Shown one piece after another: positions 10,345 to 21,961 of a stretch of 64,000 bases of DNA. Location: the NCBI RefSeq assembly GCF_033115175.1, contig NC_084834.1, positions 120,958,275 to 121,022,274 of the forward strand. The letters are read 5' to 3'. The position numbers and the translations under genes were made by a program. Each line of letters begins with the position of its first letter. Position 1 is the first letter of the stretch. This DNA comes from Lepus europaeus. Its lineage: Eukaryota > Chordata > Mammalia > Lagomorpha > Leporidae. Under the pieces are notes generated by a model that had not been told where the DNA came from, searched no databases, and saw only the letters and a list, made by a program, of their open reading frames with translations.

Positions 10345-10445
10345 TTCTCAGAGTGTATATTAGCAGGAGGCTAGAATTGGGAGTGGAGCCGGGACTTGAT
10401 CCTAGGTGTTCTGTATGGAATGGGGTTGTCCCAGACAGCATCTTT
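10345..10445 (-). mobile_element. CSINE fragment
   Basis: 'tagcaggaggctagaattgg' and 'gagtggagccgggacttgat' match the head half of a minus-strand copy. Confidence 0.5.
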
Positions 10446-10488
10446 TATTTATTTATTCATTTATCTAAAAATACTAAGATTTAAATAT

Positions 10489-10798
10489 GGGGCTGGCTTT
10501 GTGTTGTAGTGGGCAGAGCTGCCCCTCTAATGCCGGCATACCATATGAGTGCTGATTCGTGTGCCAGCTACTCCATTTCCCATTCAGCTCCTTGCTAATG
10601 ACCTGGAGAAAGCAGCGGAAGATAGCCCAAATGTTTGGGTGCCTGCCACCCATGTGAGAGGCTCAGATGTAGCTCTTGGCTTTGGCCAGGCTCAGCCCTG
10701 GCCCTGTAACCACTTGGGGAGTGAATAGCAGACAGAAGATCTCTGTCTCTCCCTCTCTCTAGCTCTGACTTTCAGATACATAAATAAATCTTAAAGAA
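10489..10798 (+). mobile_element. CSINE
   Basis: The head GGGCTGGCTTTGTG is at 10489, 'atgccggcataccatatgag' follows, and the tail ATAAATAAATCTTAAAG abuts the next element. Confidence 0.9.
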
Positions 10799-11101
10799 GA
10801 TTTATGTATTTGAAATGCAGAATTAAAGGGGGCTGGATAGAGGGGAGAGATGGATCAGTCTGCTATCAGCTGATTCATAGATGGTTGTAAGAGCCAGTTA
10901 TGAGCCGGGCTGGGCCAGGAGCTCCATCTAGGTCTTCACATGAGTGGTAGGGACCCAAGCACTTGGGCCATCTGTTGCTGCCTTCTCAGGCACTTAAGCA
11001 GGAAATTGAATTGCAAGTGGAGTAACTGGGACTTGAACTCCAATATGTCGTGCTATTGTCACAAGTAGTGGCTTAATCCATTGCTTCACAATTCTAGCCC
11101 C
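10799..11101 (-). mobile_element. CSINE abutting the previous one tail to tail
   Basis: 'gatttatgtatttgaaatgcag' opens it. 'gacccaagcacttgggcca' and 'caattctagcccc' mark the middle and the head. The pair forms an imperfect inverted repeat. Confidence 0.85.
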
Positions 11102-11787
11102 TCAAGCAGTGTCTTCACTGTCACTTGCCTTCTCTGTGTTTTAAAACCAAAGAACAAATGGAGTTGTACCAATGAAGGTTAAACTGTATGCAAATCTGGT
11201 AATTTATCTTTTATATTAATATAGTTTAATGTCAGCAGTTGCCTTTCTTGATCTCATCCTTCCAGTTATAAAAACAACACATTTCTAATATAGAACATTT
11301 GGGAAGCAATAAAAATGTACATATTAAATTTTTAAAATATCATTGGAAATACCATCACCAATGGATGCTGTTGTTAATCTTCTGGAATATCTTCCTCCTG
11401 CATTTGATTTAGTCATTATGTGAGTGTGTGTACACTTACAGATGTGTGATGTGTGGGCTTGTAATGCAGGCACTGCAGTGCAGACTGGCAGTATGTCAGT
11501 CTTCACGTCAAAGGTTTTCTACAACATTTCAGTGGCTATAGTATTTTCATCTATGTTTTTTGTAATAATTATTAATATTTTTGTGTTGGATACTTCCAAT
11601 TTTTCAAAAATTAATGCTGTCACATCTGAACTGGTAGCATTAATAAGCAGGTAGAATTGATACCTTGAAATATTTCAGTAGACTATCTTCTGAACTAGAA
11701 TTCATATAGAATGATAGTGACTCTATATTAAAAATCAGGTCAAACAGAAACTTTGCGTTTTTTGTTAAAAACAAAATACCATAAACA
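11102..11787. other. Intronic sequence, no gene seen
   Basis: AT-rich. 'aacaacacatttctaata...gggaagcaataaaaatg' may be an old L1 or MIR remnant, but too little is left to assign it. Confidence 0.3.
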
Positions 11788-11870
11788 GCTGGGACTCAAA
11801 CCTGCGTGTATATGGGATGCCAGCTTTGTATCCAGCAGCTTAGCCCACTGTGCCACAACACAGGCTCCAA
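11788..11870 (-). mobile_element. CSINE head fragment
   Basis: 'agctgggactcaaacctgcg', 'tatatgggatgccagc' and 'ccactgtgccacaacacagg' are the head half only. Confidence 0.7.
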
Positions 11871-12735
11871 AATAAAGTGCTAATTTACAAAACTGATGAC
11901 TAGTTTTTCTGTGTGCTTAAAACTTAAATTCTACTTGAGGTAATATTAGATGTTATTGAGGAACAAACCCCACAAATTAAAATAAGAGAAAAATATTAGG
12001 ATTAAATTTGATTTTGCAACTTTAACTTATGTAGTTTAGAAGAAATTTCACAACTTCTTATTAGAAACGAGAAATGAAAGAAATAATTAGTGGAAAAGCT
12101 ATTTCTCTGAAAATTTTTGTTTCTATCAGAAATGATGAGATACACACACACACACACACATGAACACTGAGTCTGTGTTGAAAACCATATGTATGTCTTA
12201 GTTTTAGCAGTAGAGTTTGTGAAATACGTTTACATTGTTCAACTTTTTAGACTTGATTACATTCTTCTGTTTTCTGTAAGCCTGTTACTTTGATCATTAA
12301 AATTTGTAATATTGATATGTTTTTGAAAATGATTTTGTGGATTTTTTTTTTTTTTTTGTGAAGTGAATCATGCTATTTGGAAAAGAGTTAAAGTACTGAA
12401 AACCGTAAAGAAAATCTATGGTGAAAAAAATCATCTAAAATCTCAATAAATTGTGAATTTTGTCTGCATTTTTTAAGGGGGTCTGTGTGTATGTGTATGT
12501 TTGAGGATACTTGATATTTTATAGTCAGTGGAATACAAGCAGCTTGTAAATGCTTTTTTCATGTTTTCTGAATGTCTTATAAATGCAGACTTTCATTTTA
12601 ATCTAGTTTTAGTCTTTTAGTATTTATTTCAGTTACATTTTTGCTGTTGACCATTGAGCTTGTAACTGTCATCAACTTTTAACTTTTTTCTTGAAAGGGT
12701 TTTTTTCCTGAGTCATCTGTTTGACTTTATTTATT
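11871..12735. other. AT-rich intronic sequence with a (CA)n tract
   Basis: The CA microsatellite is at 12142-12160 and a T-run at about 12342-12357. Nothing else is recognised. Confidence 0.4.
12142..12160. repeat. (AC)n microsatellite
   Basis: Perfect AC repeats, about 19 bp. Confidence 0.9.
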
Positions 12736-14990
12736 TATTTATTTTGCTTTTCGTTAGTCAAATTGTTTTATTCTGCTTTCCTTCTTTTGGCTTGTTATAT
12801 ATGCTTTTACTGTATCGTCAGTGCTCACTCCAGAGATTGGGTCAGGCATTCTTGAGCTTGGTAATTTGTTTTAGAGTACTCGTCTACCATTCTGCAGAAG
12901 TACCAGGTCCTTTCTGCAGTTTAACTCCAATTCCAACTTTTTTCCCATTATTATTGCTCTGCATTTTATTTATATGTATGTTAAATCCCACATGGGCTTG
13001 GAAAATTTTTATTTGTATTTACCATTTCTAGGGCTCTTCATTCCTACATTATTGTTTCTGTCTAGATAATTTTATTTCCTACTGAATAGCTTCTTTAAGT
13101 ATGTATTTTAATGTTGGCTTTCCTACCAACTGAATTTTTGCATTTTTTTGTACCTCTGAAAAATATCTTAGCTTCATCCTTTACTAAGGCTGTTTCTTCT
13201 TCTTCTTCTTCTTTTTTTTTTTATTGGATTTAATTTCCAAGTCGGAGTTACTTTCAAAATTTTAAAAATATTTCATTCAAAGTGACTATTGATAAGTAAT
13301 GACTTTGCCCTGCCATTTTTCCTTAAATACTCCTATTTTTCACTTTGGATTTCCTTTGAACTTTTATTGGGAGATTTTCTGCCTTTACCTTCTTTTGTAG
13401 TGATGACCATGTTCCTGTGTTTCTTTGTGTAGCACATCCTTAAGCATCTTTTGCAAGGCTGGATGGGTGGTGACAAATTCTTTAAATTTCATTTTGTTAT
13501 GGAAGGTTTTTATTTCACCTTCATTCAGAAATGAGAACTTTCTGGGTTGACGGTTTTGGAATATATCTCAACATTCTCTCCTAGCTGTAGGGTTTCTGAT
13601 GAGAAGTCTGCTTGTGAGTCTAATTAGAGACCCTCTGAAAGTAATCTGACATTCCTCTTGTGCACATTTTAGGATCTTTCTTTATGTTTTACTGTGGAAA
13701 CTTTGATTATAGTGTGTCATGGTGAAGATCTTTTCTGGTCATGTCTATTAGGAGTTCTGTGTGCATCCTGTACTTGGATGTCCCTTTCTCCAAATTAGGG
13801 GAGTTTTCTGTTGTTGTTTCACAAAAAGGCCTTCTAATCCTTTCTTTCCGCACCTTCAGGAACTCCTAGAACCCATTTTTTGGGTTGTTTGATAATATCC
13901 TGTAGATTCCCAACAGTGTTTTTTAGTTTTCTAATTCTTCCTGTGTTTGGTCTGACTGTATAATTTCCTGTGCTTTGTCTTCTAAGTCTGATATTCTTTC
14001 TTCTGATTCACCAATTTCTTTTAAGGCTTTCCACTGCATTTTTTATTTGCTGTATTGAATTCTTCATTTCCAAGATTTCATTTTGCTTTCTTTAAGATCT
14101 CAATTTCATGGGAGAAATTTTCTTTCATGTCAAGTATGGATTTGGTTAGTGGAGTCTCTGCTTTCAGGGAATACTAAGAGGTGTGTGGTGAGTGTGGCCA
14201 AGGAGCTCTGTTCAGTGTTCCAGGGAAAGGGAGTGTAAAGGTGACACTCAGGTTGGGTGTGGTAAATCTCTCTCTCTCTCTCTCTTTTTTTTAAATCAGA
14301 GGGGATGTTTTTCTTTTGTTGGCTTAGACTCTGCTCATTTCCTCTCCTCAAAGGAGACAGTGTCTGGGTGCTAGCCCCAGTGGGTATAATATTCACCTGC
14401 ACTTCCACAAGGACCACACAGAGCATCTATGCAGTTCTCAGTGTAAGCAGATCCCCAGCAGTGTCCCTCACCAGGGAATGAGGGAGTCCTGAGCATGTGG
14501 AGCCTCCCACAGTGACTGCCCAAAGTCCCAGCAACACCCAGAGCCCGCCCACGCAGCCTCAGTGTTTTCACAGTCCTGGCACAGAAGCCTCCCATAGTCA
14601 GGAGCACCCAGCCCCGGTCAGTTCTCCCCGCCAGACTCAGGAGGCTCCACAAGGCTTGTTGCTGGGTGCAGCGGTTATGTATGTTCAAAATGGCACCCAC
14701 TCCGTTGGCTTGTTACAGAATGCTGTTGCAGGTGTAGAAACATGACTTCTTCCCTAGTTTGGCAGGTACACTATCCCCCCAGAGCTCCAAGCCAATTCCC
14801 TCCTGGTTTTTCCTGCAGCTTTATTGCCAGTGGCTTGAGTTGCTGCAGTCTGGTCTTGCCTCTCCCAAGCTGGTGTGGAGGCTCTCGGCTGCTGGGTCCT
14901 GATTTGTGTGTGCCCCCACCATCCACGTGGGTCAGCTGGGTCCCTCTAATTTGGATGGAGTTTCCTCTGCCATTTTCTCCTTAACTCTGC
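12736..14990 (-). mobile_element. Old L1/HAL1-like element: ORF1 remnant and upstream part
   Basis: Read on the minus strand, about 14130-13430 encodes a broken ORF1p-like protein. A coiled-coil stretch ('ESEERISDLEDKAQ'-like) is followed by 'GVPEG', then the C-terminal domain with 'QITFRG.LIRL' and 'NEGEIKTF'. Several stops and frameshifts interrupt it. 14160-14990 is the GC-richer region 5' of ORF1. The part below 13430 should follow ORF1 but is poorly conserved. Confidence 0.65.
14266..14287. repeat. (TC)n microsatellite
   Basis: Perfect CT repeats inside the L1-like element. Confidence 0.9.
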
Positions 14991-15390
14991 CCTGAGACTG
15001 CCATTGCTGATTCTTTTTTGGCCTAGGATATGACTTATGGTAAATGTTCTGTGTGCATTTTAAAGTAACAGTCTGTTGAATGGAGTGTTCTATAAAGTGT
15101 GATAAACTGTTTTGTGTATGGCTCTTAATTGTTGATTGAATGCCAAACATTGTGCATTTAAAATAAACAAGCACTACTAGAAAAGGTTCACCTTTTCTTC
15201 TAGGCAGGTAGAATAGGGAAGCAATCACCATGAATTATGGGGAGGCTGGGTTACTCTTATTTTTGTACAATCATGTGCCACCTAATGTTTCTATCTGTAG
15301 CATCTGCATATATGGTTCCATAAGGTTACAACAAGAGCTGAATAATTTTGTGGCTTAGTGTCTTTGATGTAGCTGTCAAAGTCCTGGTAC
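14991..15390. other. Intronic sequence, nothing assigned
   Basis: It may continue the L1-like element on the left, but no diagnostic motif is seen. Confidence 0.3.
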
Positions 15391-15715
15391 AGGCTGGTGT
15401 TGTGTTGTTGGTTAAGCCACTGCCTGTGACTCCAGTATCCCAAATGGGTGCTGGTTCATGTCTTGGCTGCTCCACTTGCAGTCTAGCTCCCTGCTCATGG
15501 CCTGGGAAAAACAGCAAAACAGCAGATGCCTCAAATATTTGGGCCCCTGCCTCCCACATAAGAGACCCAGATGAAGATTCTGGCTTTGGTCCGGCCCTGC
15601 GGTGGCTGTTGAAGCCATCTGGAGAGTGAACCAGCAGATGGAAGGTCGGTCTCTCTCTCACTCTCTCTCGTCTCTCTGTGTAACTCTGACTTTCACATAA
15701 ATAAGTCTTTAAGAG
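15391..15715 (+). mobile_element. CSINE with visible target duplication
   Basis: AAAGTCCTGGTAC before the head and AAAGAGTCCTGGTGC after the tail are decayed target-site copies. Confidence 0.88.
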
Positions 15716-16590
15716 GAAAGAGTCCTGGTGCAGTACATCCCATGTGTGTTGATGCTGGTGGAAACAAGCCTGCTGTGCTGCTGGTTGTGTGAAGGTATCC
15801 CAGTATGATCACATGCACTACGGAATGCTTTGTAATTACAATAAAAGCCCATGGTACTAGTTTATTTCTACTATACCACATGTCATTATTTTAGAATGTA
15901 CTCCTGCTTATTAGCAAATGCATTTACTGTCAACAGTATGCCGTAGTGTGCCAGCAGATTCAGTGTGTCCACACAGCACCAACCATTATGAAGCATGTGT
16001 TCGTGTCACCAAACGGCTCCTGACCGTAGTTTGGTGATGTTCCACCTCTTGTGTTTGCCTGCCCTTCTGAGGGATTACCTTTCAGGGCTTTCAGCTCAAA
16101 GCCTGGTGGTCTTTGTTCCTTTAGCAAGGCCAAAGGTGGGAAATTTCACTTTTCTTTTCAGTTTAATTGAAGTATTTAGACTCTTACCCTGCACAGTTTG
16201 TAAATTCAGCAAGTATCTTGAAGGAAGTACAGCCCTGAGCTGTGGATCTCTGTGGTATCCTGGCAGCTCTGCTCACCAGCAGCTGTATTCTACCCAGATC
16301 AACTCTAGTTTCCAGCCGCCAGCGCTGAGCCCGTAATCAGGAAATATTCCCAGTTAAAAGCACTGATCACCTGCAGTTTTAGACCTTGTTCTCCTGCTTC
16401 TGCAGCTCTCTGTTGCCTTCAAAAATGCGTTTGTGATTCAGTGAGCTTTTCTGCTTGTTCTCAGAGTGTTGGCCTGCTGCAAACACTCCACCTACCTGGT
16501 TGCACAAAATGCTCACTTTTATGAGCTGTTTTATATAATGTCATCTAAGCCTTTCGTTATTGGATTGTAGCTTTTGACCTAATTACTTTA
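15716..16590. other. Intronic sequence, no gene seen
   Basis: Average composition. The longest frame here (113 codons at 15995-16336) has no recognisable domain. Confidence 0.4.
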
Positions 16591-18020
16591 TAAAGTTATT
16601 TTATTGGACTATAACTCACATGTTAAAATCCACCCAATTTCCACAGTCAAGAAACAAAATCCCTGTTGCCCCCAGCATTTCTCTCAACCACAAATCTGCT
16701 TTCTGTTAGTATAGGTGTGCTTTTTCTGCAGTGTAATGTAAGTGGGATCATATGGGATGTGCCTTCTGGGTTTGGCTTTCACTTAGCATATTCATGTCAG
16801 TAGTTGTGTCTCTAATGCTGAGTACTGTTGCATTGTGTGGGATATGGCACAGTTTGTTCACCCAGCTCTGAGTTAGTGGATATTTAGATTGGGTCTGGTG
16901 TTTGACTGTTGGGAATAGAACTGCTAAATGCTTGTGGACATGTCTTCATTTCAGCTGGGCATACATTTAGGGGTGGAATTACTGGTGCATGGTAATTGTA
17001 TGTTTAACTTTAGAAGAAAGTTTCAGTTGTTCCACATTCTTTCTGACACTAGGTATTGTCAGTGTTTCTGAATTCCAGCTATTCTAGGAGGTATGTAATG
17101 ATAAACCTGCGGTTTTAATTTGCATTTCCCTAATGACTTGATATTGACTGTCTTTTCATGTGCTTATTGGTCATTGGTATATTTTTTTTGTGAGATACCT
17201 GCAGAGCTGGGCCTGTTTTAAAAGCTTGATTATTTTCTTACTGATATAAAAAAGTTCCCCACCCCCTTAAATATGTGCTCATACACCATCCTTGTCAGCT
17301 GTTAGAATTGTGAAACCTGTCCCCCAACCTGAGGCCTTTTACTCACAGTGTCTTTGAAGAGAAGTCTTTAACTTTGATGAAATCCAATTGACTAATTTTT
17401 TTCTCATGTGCTTCTTACTTTTTATGTCTTGAGAAATATTTGCCCAAATATTTCATCTCATTTTTCATAGAAGTTTTGATTTTAGCTCTTATGCTAAGTC
17501 TGATTCCAAGTTAATTTTTAGGCTTGGTATGAAGAAAGAGTTGACATTCTTTAAAATTTGTTTTCCCACATAGAGATACAGTTGTTCCATCTTTTTTTAT
17601 TGAAAAAAGACTATCTCCACTGAATTTGCTACTTTTGCCAAAAATCAACCAATCTTTTTTTGAACTCTTTGGCGAACTACAACTTTATGTCTCTCCTTAC
17701 AGTACATTAATGGCCTGGTTACTGTGGTTTAAATCACATAATGTAAGCCTTCTAACTTAGTCTTATTTTAAAAATTGTTTCAGCTTTTAAAGATACTTTC
17801 TATCTGTATTAATTTAAAAATTAACTTGCTATTTTATATAAAAATGACTGCTGTGATTGTGATTGTATTGAACCTGGAGAGCTGCTTAGAGAAACTTGAC
17901 ATCTTAACAATACTGAGTAATGTGACCCATGAATACAATAGACCTGTCCATTCATTTAGGTCTTCACTTTCTCTCAGCAGTGCTTCACGGTTCCTGAGTA
18001 TACTTCTAATGGTGGGTTTT
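16591..18020 (-). mobile_element. Old L1 (mammalian-wide type), 3'UTR and end of ORF2
   Basis: The + strand reads as the reverse complement of a familiar L1M 3' region, with 'gtgggatcatatggg', 'ttcatgtgcttattgg', 'tttgatgaaatccaattgac' and 'catcttaacaata' in the expected order. Confidence 0.75.
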
Positions 18021-18200
18021 ATCTTTTTCATTCAGCAAGTGCTTACTGAGCACTTGGCTATGTGCTGGGTACTGTCCTAGATGCTGATGAGCAAAGTGGC
18101 CCCTGAAAGCCCTGTTCCTGGGGAGCTTAGGTTCCAGTTGAAGAAGCCAGATGGGGAGCTAGTAAGTTCGGTCCATGCCAGGTGGTCAGTAAGTATTGTG
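18021..18200 (+). mobile_element. Ancient interspersed repeat relic
   Basis: 'agtgcttactgagcacttgg', 'tgctgggtactgtcctag' and 'ctggggagcttaggttcc' resemble old L2/MIR-class repeats. The same family may fill the inverted-repeat loop. Confidence 0.45.
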
Positions 18201-18249
18201 GAGAACCAAATCGGAGTGTGGTGGATGCACGGGTGTGCGATGGTGTCCT

Positions 18250-18600
18250 GGTCGGTGTAGGCTGCTGTAATGAAAATGCCAGAGGCTGTGTGGTTTGAGC
18301 AACAGATGCCGATTTCTCATAGCTCTGGAGGCTGAGAAGTCCAGGGGCCAAGTACTGGCGGGTTTGATGTGAAGGCCTACTTCCTGGCCCGTAAACAGCC
18401 ATCCTACCACTGTGTCTTCCTGTGATCAGCCCCTAGGGTCTGTTTTAGAAGGGCGCTCATTCCATTGGGGAGGACATTGCCTTCATGCTAAATTACCTTG
18501 CACAGCACCCACTTTGTAATGGCAGCACAAGGGGATTAGGATTTCAGCGTCCGAATTTTGGGGGAGACATTCCTTATCTAACTGCAGGGTCACACTTTCG
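18250..18600 (-). mobile_element. MaLR/ERVL-like LTR relic
   Basis: 'ggctgctgtaatgaaaatgcc', 'tttctcatagctctggaggc', 'gaagtccaggggcc' and 'ggggattaggatttcagcg' follow a familiar mammalian LTR in reverse. Only the LTR is present. Confidence 0.5.
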
Positions 18601-19234
18601 AACTGGGTAGACTGAAATCTTCATTGAGAAGTAGATATTTGAGCAGAACCTAATTTGTTATTTACTAGCTAACAATGAACCACCAGCAATCTTAGGAAAA
18701 AGGGAAAGAAGGTGGGAGTTTGAATAAATGTGCTAAGTCTGCGTCCTCTGTAGTAGCTAGGAATCAATAGCATTTCACATCACAAGTGTAGAAATAGAAG
18801 TATTACTTCTAACAGAAGAAAAGTAAACAGTAGAAAAGTTTATGATGTTTGAAATCTAGTGAGAGGAACAGAATGGGAAAAATAAATGCATTTCATTATG
18901 GCTTATAGTAAAAAACTAATAGGTAACATGAAGAAATGGGGGACTCCGTTTCTTATAAGGATATGATAAAGGTATTCACTAGCACAAAAACCCAAACCTC
19001 ATTAAAATATTGGAAGTGTCTATAAGGCAAAGATGGAAATAAGAAAAGACAAGTATAATTTTATGACTGTCAAGTTAAAATTTACAATAAATACCAAATA
19101 TCTACAAAAATAATAAAGCATAAATATTTAAAAGGCAAAAGAGATACTGGAGAATTAGAAAAATCTTAATGGTAGAAGACTTTAGTGGACTTCTTAGACC
19201 ATCTATTTTAAATGAACAAAAAAGTAAGTCTAGG
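18601..19234. other. AT-rich intronic sequence, nothing recognised
   Basis: A-rich on the + strand. It may hide an old L1 piece, but no motif is clear. Confidence 0.35.
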
Positions 19235-19541
19235 GAACGGTGCTGTGGCGCAGCAGGTTAAAGCCCGGGCTTGAAGCACTGGCATCCCATATGGGCGCCG
19301 GTTCTAGTCCCGGCTGCTCCTCTTCTGATCCAGCTCTCTGCTATGGCCTGGGATAGCAGTGGAAGATGGCCTAAGTCCTTAGGCCCCTGCATACGCGTGG
19401 GAGGCTCCTGGCTTCGGATCAGCAAAGCTCCGGCCATTGCGGCCATCTGGGAAGTGAACCAGCAGATGGATGACCTTTCTCTGTCTCTACCTCTCTCTCT
19501 GTAACTCTTTCAAATAAATAAAATAAATCTTTAAAAAAAGA
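19235..19541 (+). mobile_element. CSINE
   Basis: Intact head (GGTGCTGTGGCGCAGCAGG), a B-box-like GGTTCTAGTCCCGG, and a CAAATAAATAAAATAAATC tail. AAGTCTA repeats flank it. Confidence 0.92.
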
Positions 19542-19568
19542 TTTAAGTCTATAGAATAGCTAAGTACC

Positions 19569-19880
19569 GGGCTGGTGCCGTGGCTCACTTGGTTAATCCT
19601 CTGCCTGCAGTGCCGGCATCCCATATGGGTGCCAGGTTCTAGTCCCGGTTGCTTCTCTTGCAGTCCAGCTCTCAGCTGCGGCCCAGGAGGGCAGTGAAGG
19701 ATGGCCCAAGTGTTTGGGCTCCTGCACCCACATGGGAGACCAGGAAGAAGCACCTGGCTCCTGGCTTCAGATCGGTGCAGCGCCAGCCCTAGCGGCCATT
19801 TGGTGAGTGAACCAATGGAAGGAAGACCTTTCTCTCTCTCTCACTGTCTATGACTACCTGTCAAAAAAAAAAAAAAAAAG
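19569..19880 (+). mobile_element. CSINE with exact 14-bp target duplication
   Basis: AATAGCTAAGTACC occurs at 19555-19568 and again at 19881-19894, bracketing a complete element with an A-run tail. This marks a recent insertion. Confidence 0.96.
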
Positions 19881-19960
19881 AATAGCTAAGTACCCCAATT
19901 AGTAACCAAAATTTTATAGATAAACTGAATACTGCCTTTAAAATAGCTATTTCTTTTTTG

Positions 19961-20275
19961 GGGGCCTGGTGTTGTGGTGTAGCAGCTTGGGCTGCTGCCT
20001 ACAATGCCAGCATTCTGTAAGGGTCCTGGTTTGTGTCCTGGCTGCTCTACTTTTAATCCAGCTCCTTGCTAATGTGCCTGAAAAAGCAGTGGAAGATGGC
20101 CCAAGTACTTGGGCTCCTGCACTGACATGGGAGACCCAGATGTAGTTCCAGGCTCCTTGTTTTGACCTGGCCCAGCTCCGACTGTTGCGGCCATTTGGGA
20201 AGTCAAGCAGTGGATAGAAGATCAATCTGTCTCTACCTCTCTCTATGTAAGTCTGCCTTTCACATAAAATTTTCA
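19961..20275 (+). mobile_element. CSINE, diverged
   Basis: 'ggcctggtgttgtggtgtagc' head, 'ccaagtacttgggctcctgc' middle, and a CTGCCTTTCACATAAAA tail. Confidence 0.85.
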
Positions 20276-20463
20276 AGATGGGGGAAAAAGCATAGCTTTT
20301 TTTTGTTTGTTTGTTTGAACACCTATACAACATTTACAGAATTGATCATAGTGCTGCTAGATAGTAAAGAAAGCTTATTAAATTTCAAAACGTAGAACTA
20401 ACATAGAACTGTCTAATATGGCAGCTACTAGTCACATGTATCTATTTAAATAAGGGACAGTTA

Positions 20464-20594
20464 TTTGGCTCAGTGTTTTTAATAAGATACTGCTTCAGAT
20501 GCTTGAATCCCATCAGATGGCCTGAGTTCAATCCTGGCTCCACTTTGCATTCTGGCTTCCTGCTGATGTGCACCCTGGAAGGCAGGCAGCGTTT
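20464..20594 (+). mobile_element. Old CSINE1-type fragment
   Basis: 'gcttgaatcccatcagatgg', 'gagttcaatcctggctcc' and 'gtgcaccctggaaggcagg' belong to the older C-repeat type, truncated before the tail. Confidence 0.65.
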
Positions 20595-21285
20595 CTGTGG
20601 GTCTTGTCTTTTTATCCATTCAGCCAGTCTGTATCTTTTAGTTAAGGAATTCACTGTTTACATTCAAGATTATTATTGATAAGTAATAATTTAATCTTGT
20701 CATTAAAATTTTTTCTTCTGTTTGTTTTAAATATCCTTTGTTCTCTTTCTTGTTGGTTTTATATTTGCACTGTTTTCATTATGGTTGTGATCTTTTAAAA
20801 TACCTGTATGTGGGATGCCCTTAAACAGCTTTTGTTGAGGATGGTTCATTGGTGAGGAATTCCCTCAATTTTGCTTGTCTTGGGAAGTATTTCTCTTTCA
20901 TTTATCTGTGACTGCTTTACTGGGTATAATATGCTTGGTTGGCAGTTTTCTTTCAGAACTTGAGATAAATAATTTCATTTCTTTCTGGCCTGTAAGATTT
21001 CTGTTAAAAAAAAAAAATCCTCTGTTAGCCCAGTGGGGTTTCCATTAGAAGTGACTTTGCACTTTTCTCTTGCAGATTTTAGAATTATCTGTTTGTGTTA
21101 CACTTTTGAGAATTTTAGTGTAATGTGTTATGGTGAGGCTCTTTTTTTGGTCATGTCTATTTGGAGTCCTTTGGGACTCCTGTTTTTGGATGTCTAAATC
21201 TTTCTCAAGATTAGGGAACTTTTAAACTGTTATATCTTTTCTTTTTTTCTTAGTCTGGTTGGAATATTCCAGAAGACTTGTTTTC

Positions 21286-21961
21286 TTTTTTTTTTTTTTT
21301 TTTTAAGATTTATTTATGGCTGGCGCCGTGGCTTAACAGGCTAATCCTCCGCCTTGCGGCGCCGGCACACCAGGTTCTAGTCCTGGTTGGGGCACCTGAT
21401 TCTATCCCGGTTGCCCCTCTTCCAGGCCAGCTCTCTGCTATGGCCCAGGAAGGCAGTGGAGGATGGCCCAAGTCCTTGGGCCCTGCACCCCATGGGAGAC
21501 CAGGAGAAGCACCTGGCTCCTGGCTTCGGATCAGCGAGATGCGCTGGCCGCAGCGGCCATTGGAGGGTGAACCAACGGCAAAAAGGAAGACCTTTCTCTC
21601 TGTCTCTCTCTCTCACTATCCACTCTGCCTGTCAAAAAAAAAAAAAAAGATTTATTTATTTATTTAAAAGTCAGAGTTACACAGAGAGAGAAGGGAGACA
21701 GAGAGAGAGAGGTCTTCCATCCTCAGGCTCACTCCGCAATGCCTGGAGCTGCACCAGTCTGAAGCCAGGAGCCAGGAGCTTCTTACCGATTTCCCACGTG
21801 GGTGCAGGGCCCCAAGGACTTGGGCCATCCTCTACTGCTTTCCCAGGCCACAGCAGAGAGCTGGATCAGAAGAGGAGCAGCCAGGTCTCGAAATGGCACC
21901 CATGGGGGATGCTGGTGCTTCAGGCCAGGGCGTTAACCCGCTGTGCCGCAGAGCTGGCCCC
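21286..21961 (-). mobile_element. CSINE inserted in L1, itself split by another CSINE
   Basis: AAGACTTGTTTTC occurs at 21273-21285 and 21962-21974 as an exact 13-bp target duplication. The tail lies left of the inner element and the body from 21647 to 21961. Confidence 0.95.
21318..21646 (+). mobile_element. Innermost CSINE of a three-level nest
   Basis: The head GGCTGGCGCCGTGGC starts right after AAGATTTATTTAT, which is repeated after its A-run at about 21647. It landed in the T-rich tail of the minus-strand copy. Confidence 0.95.
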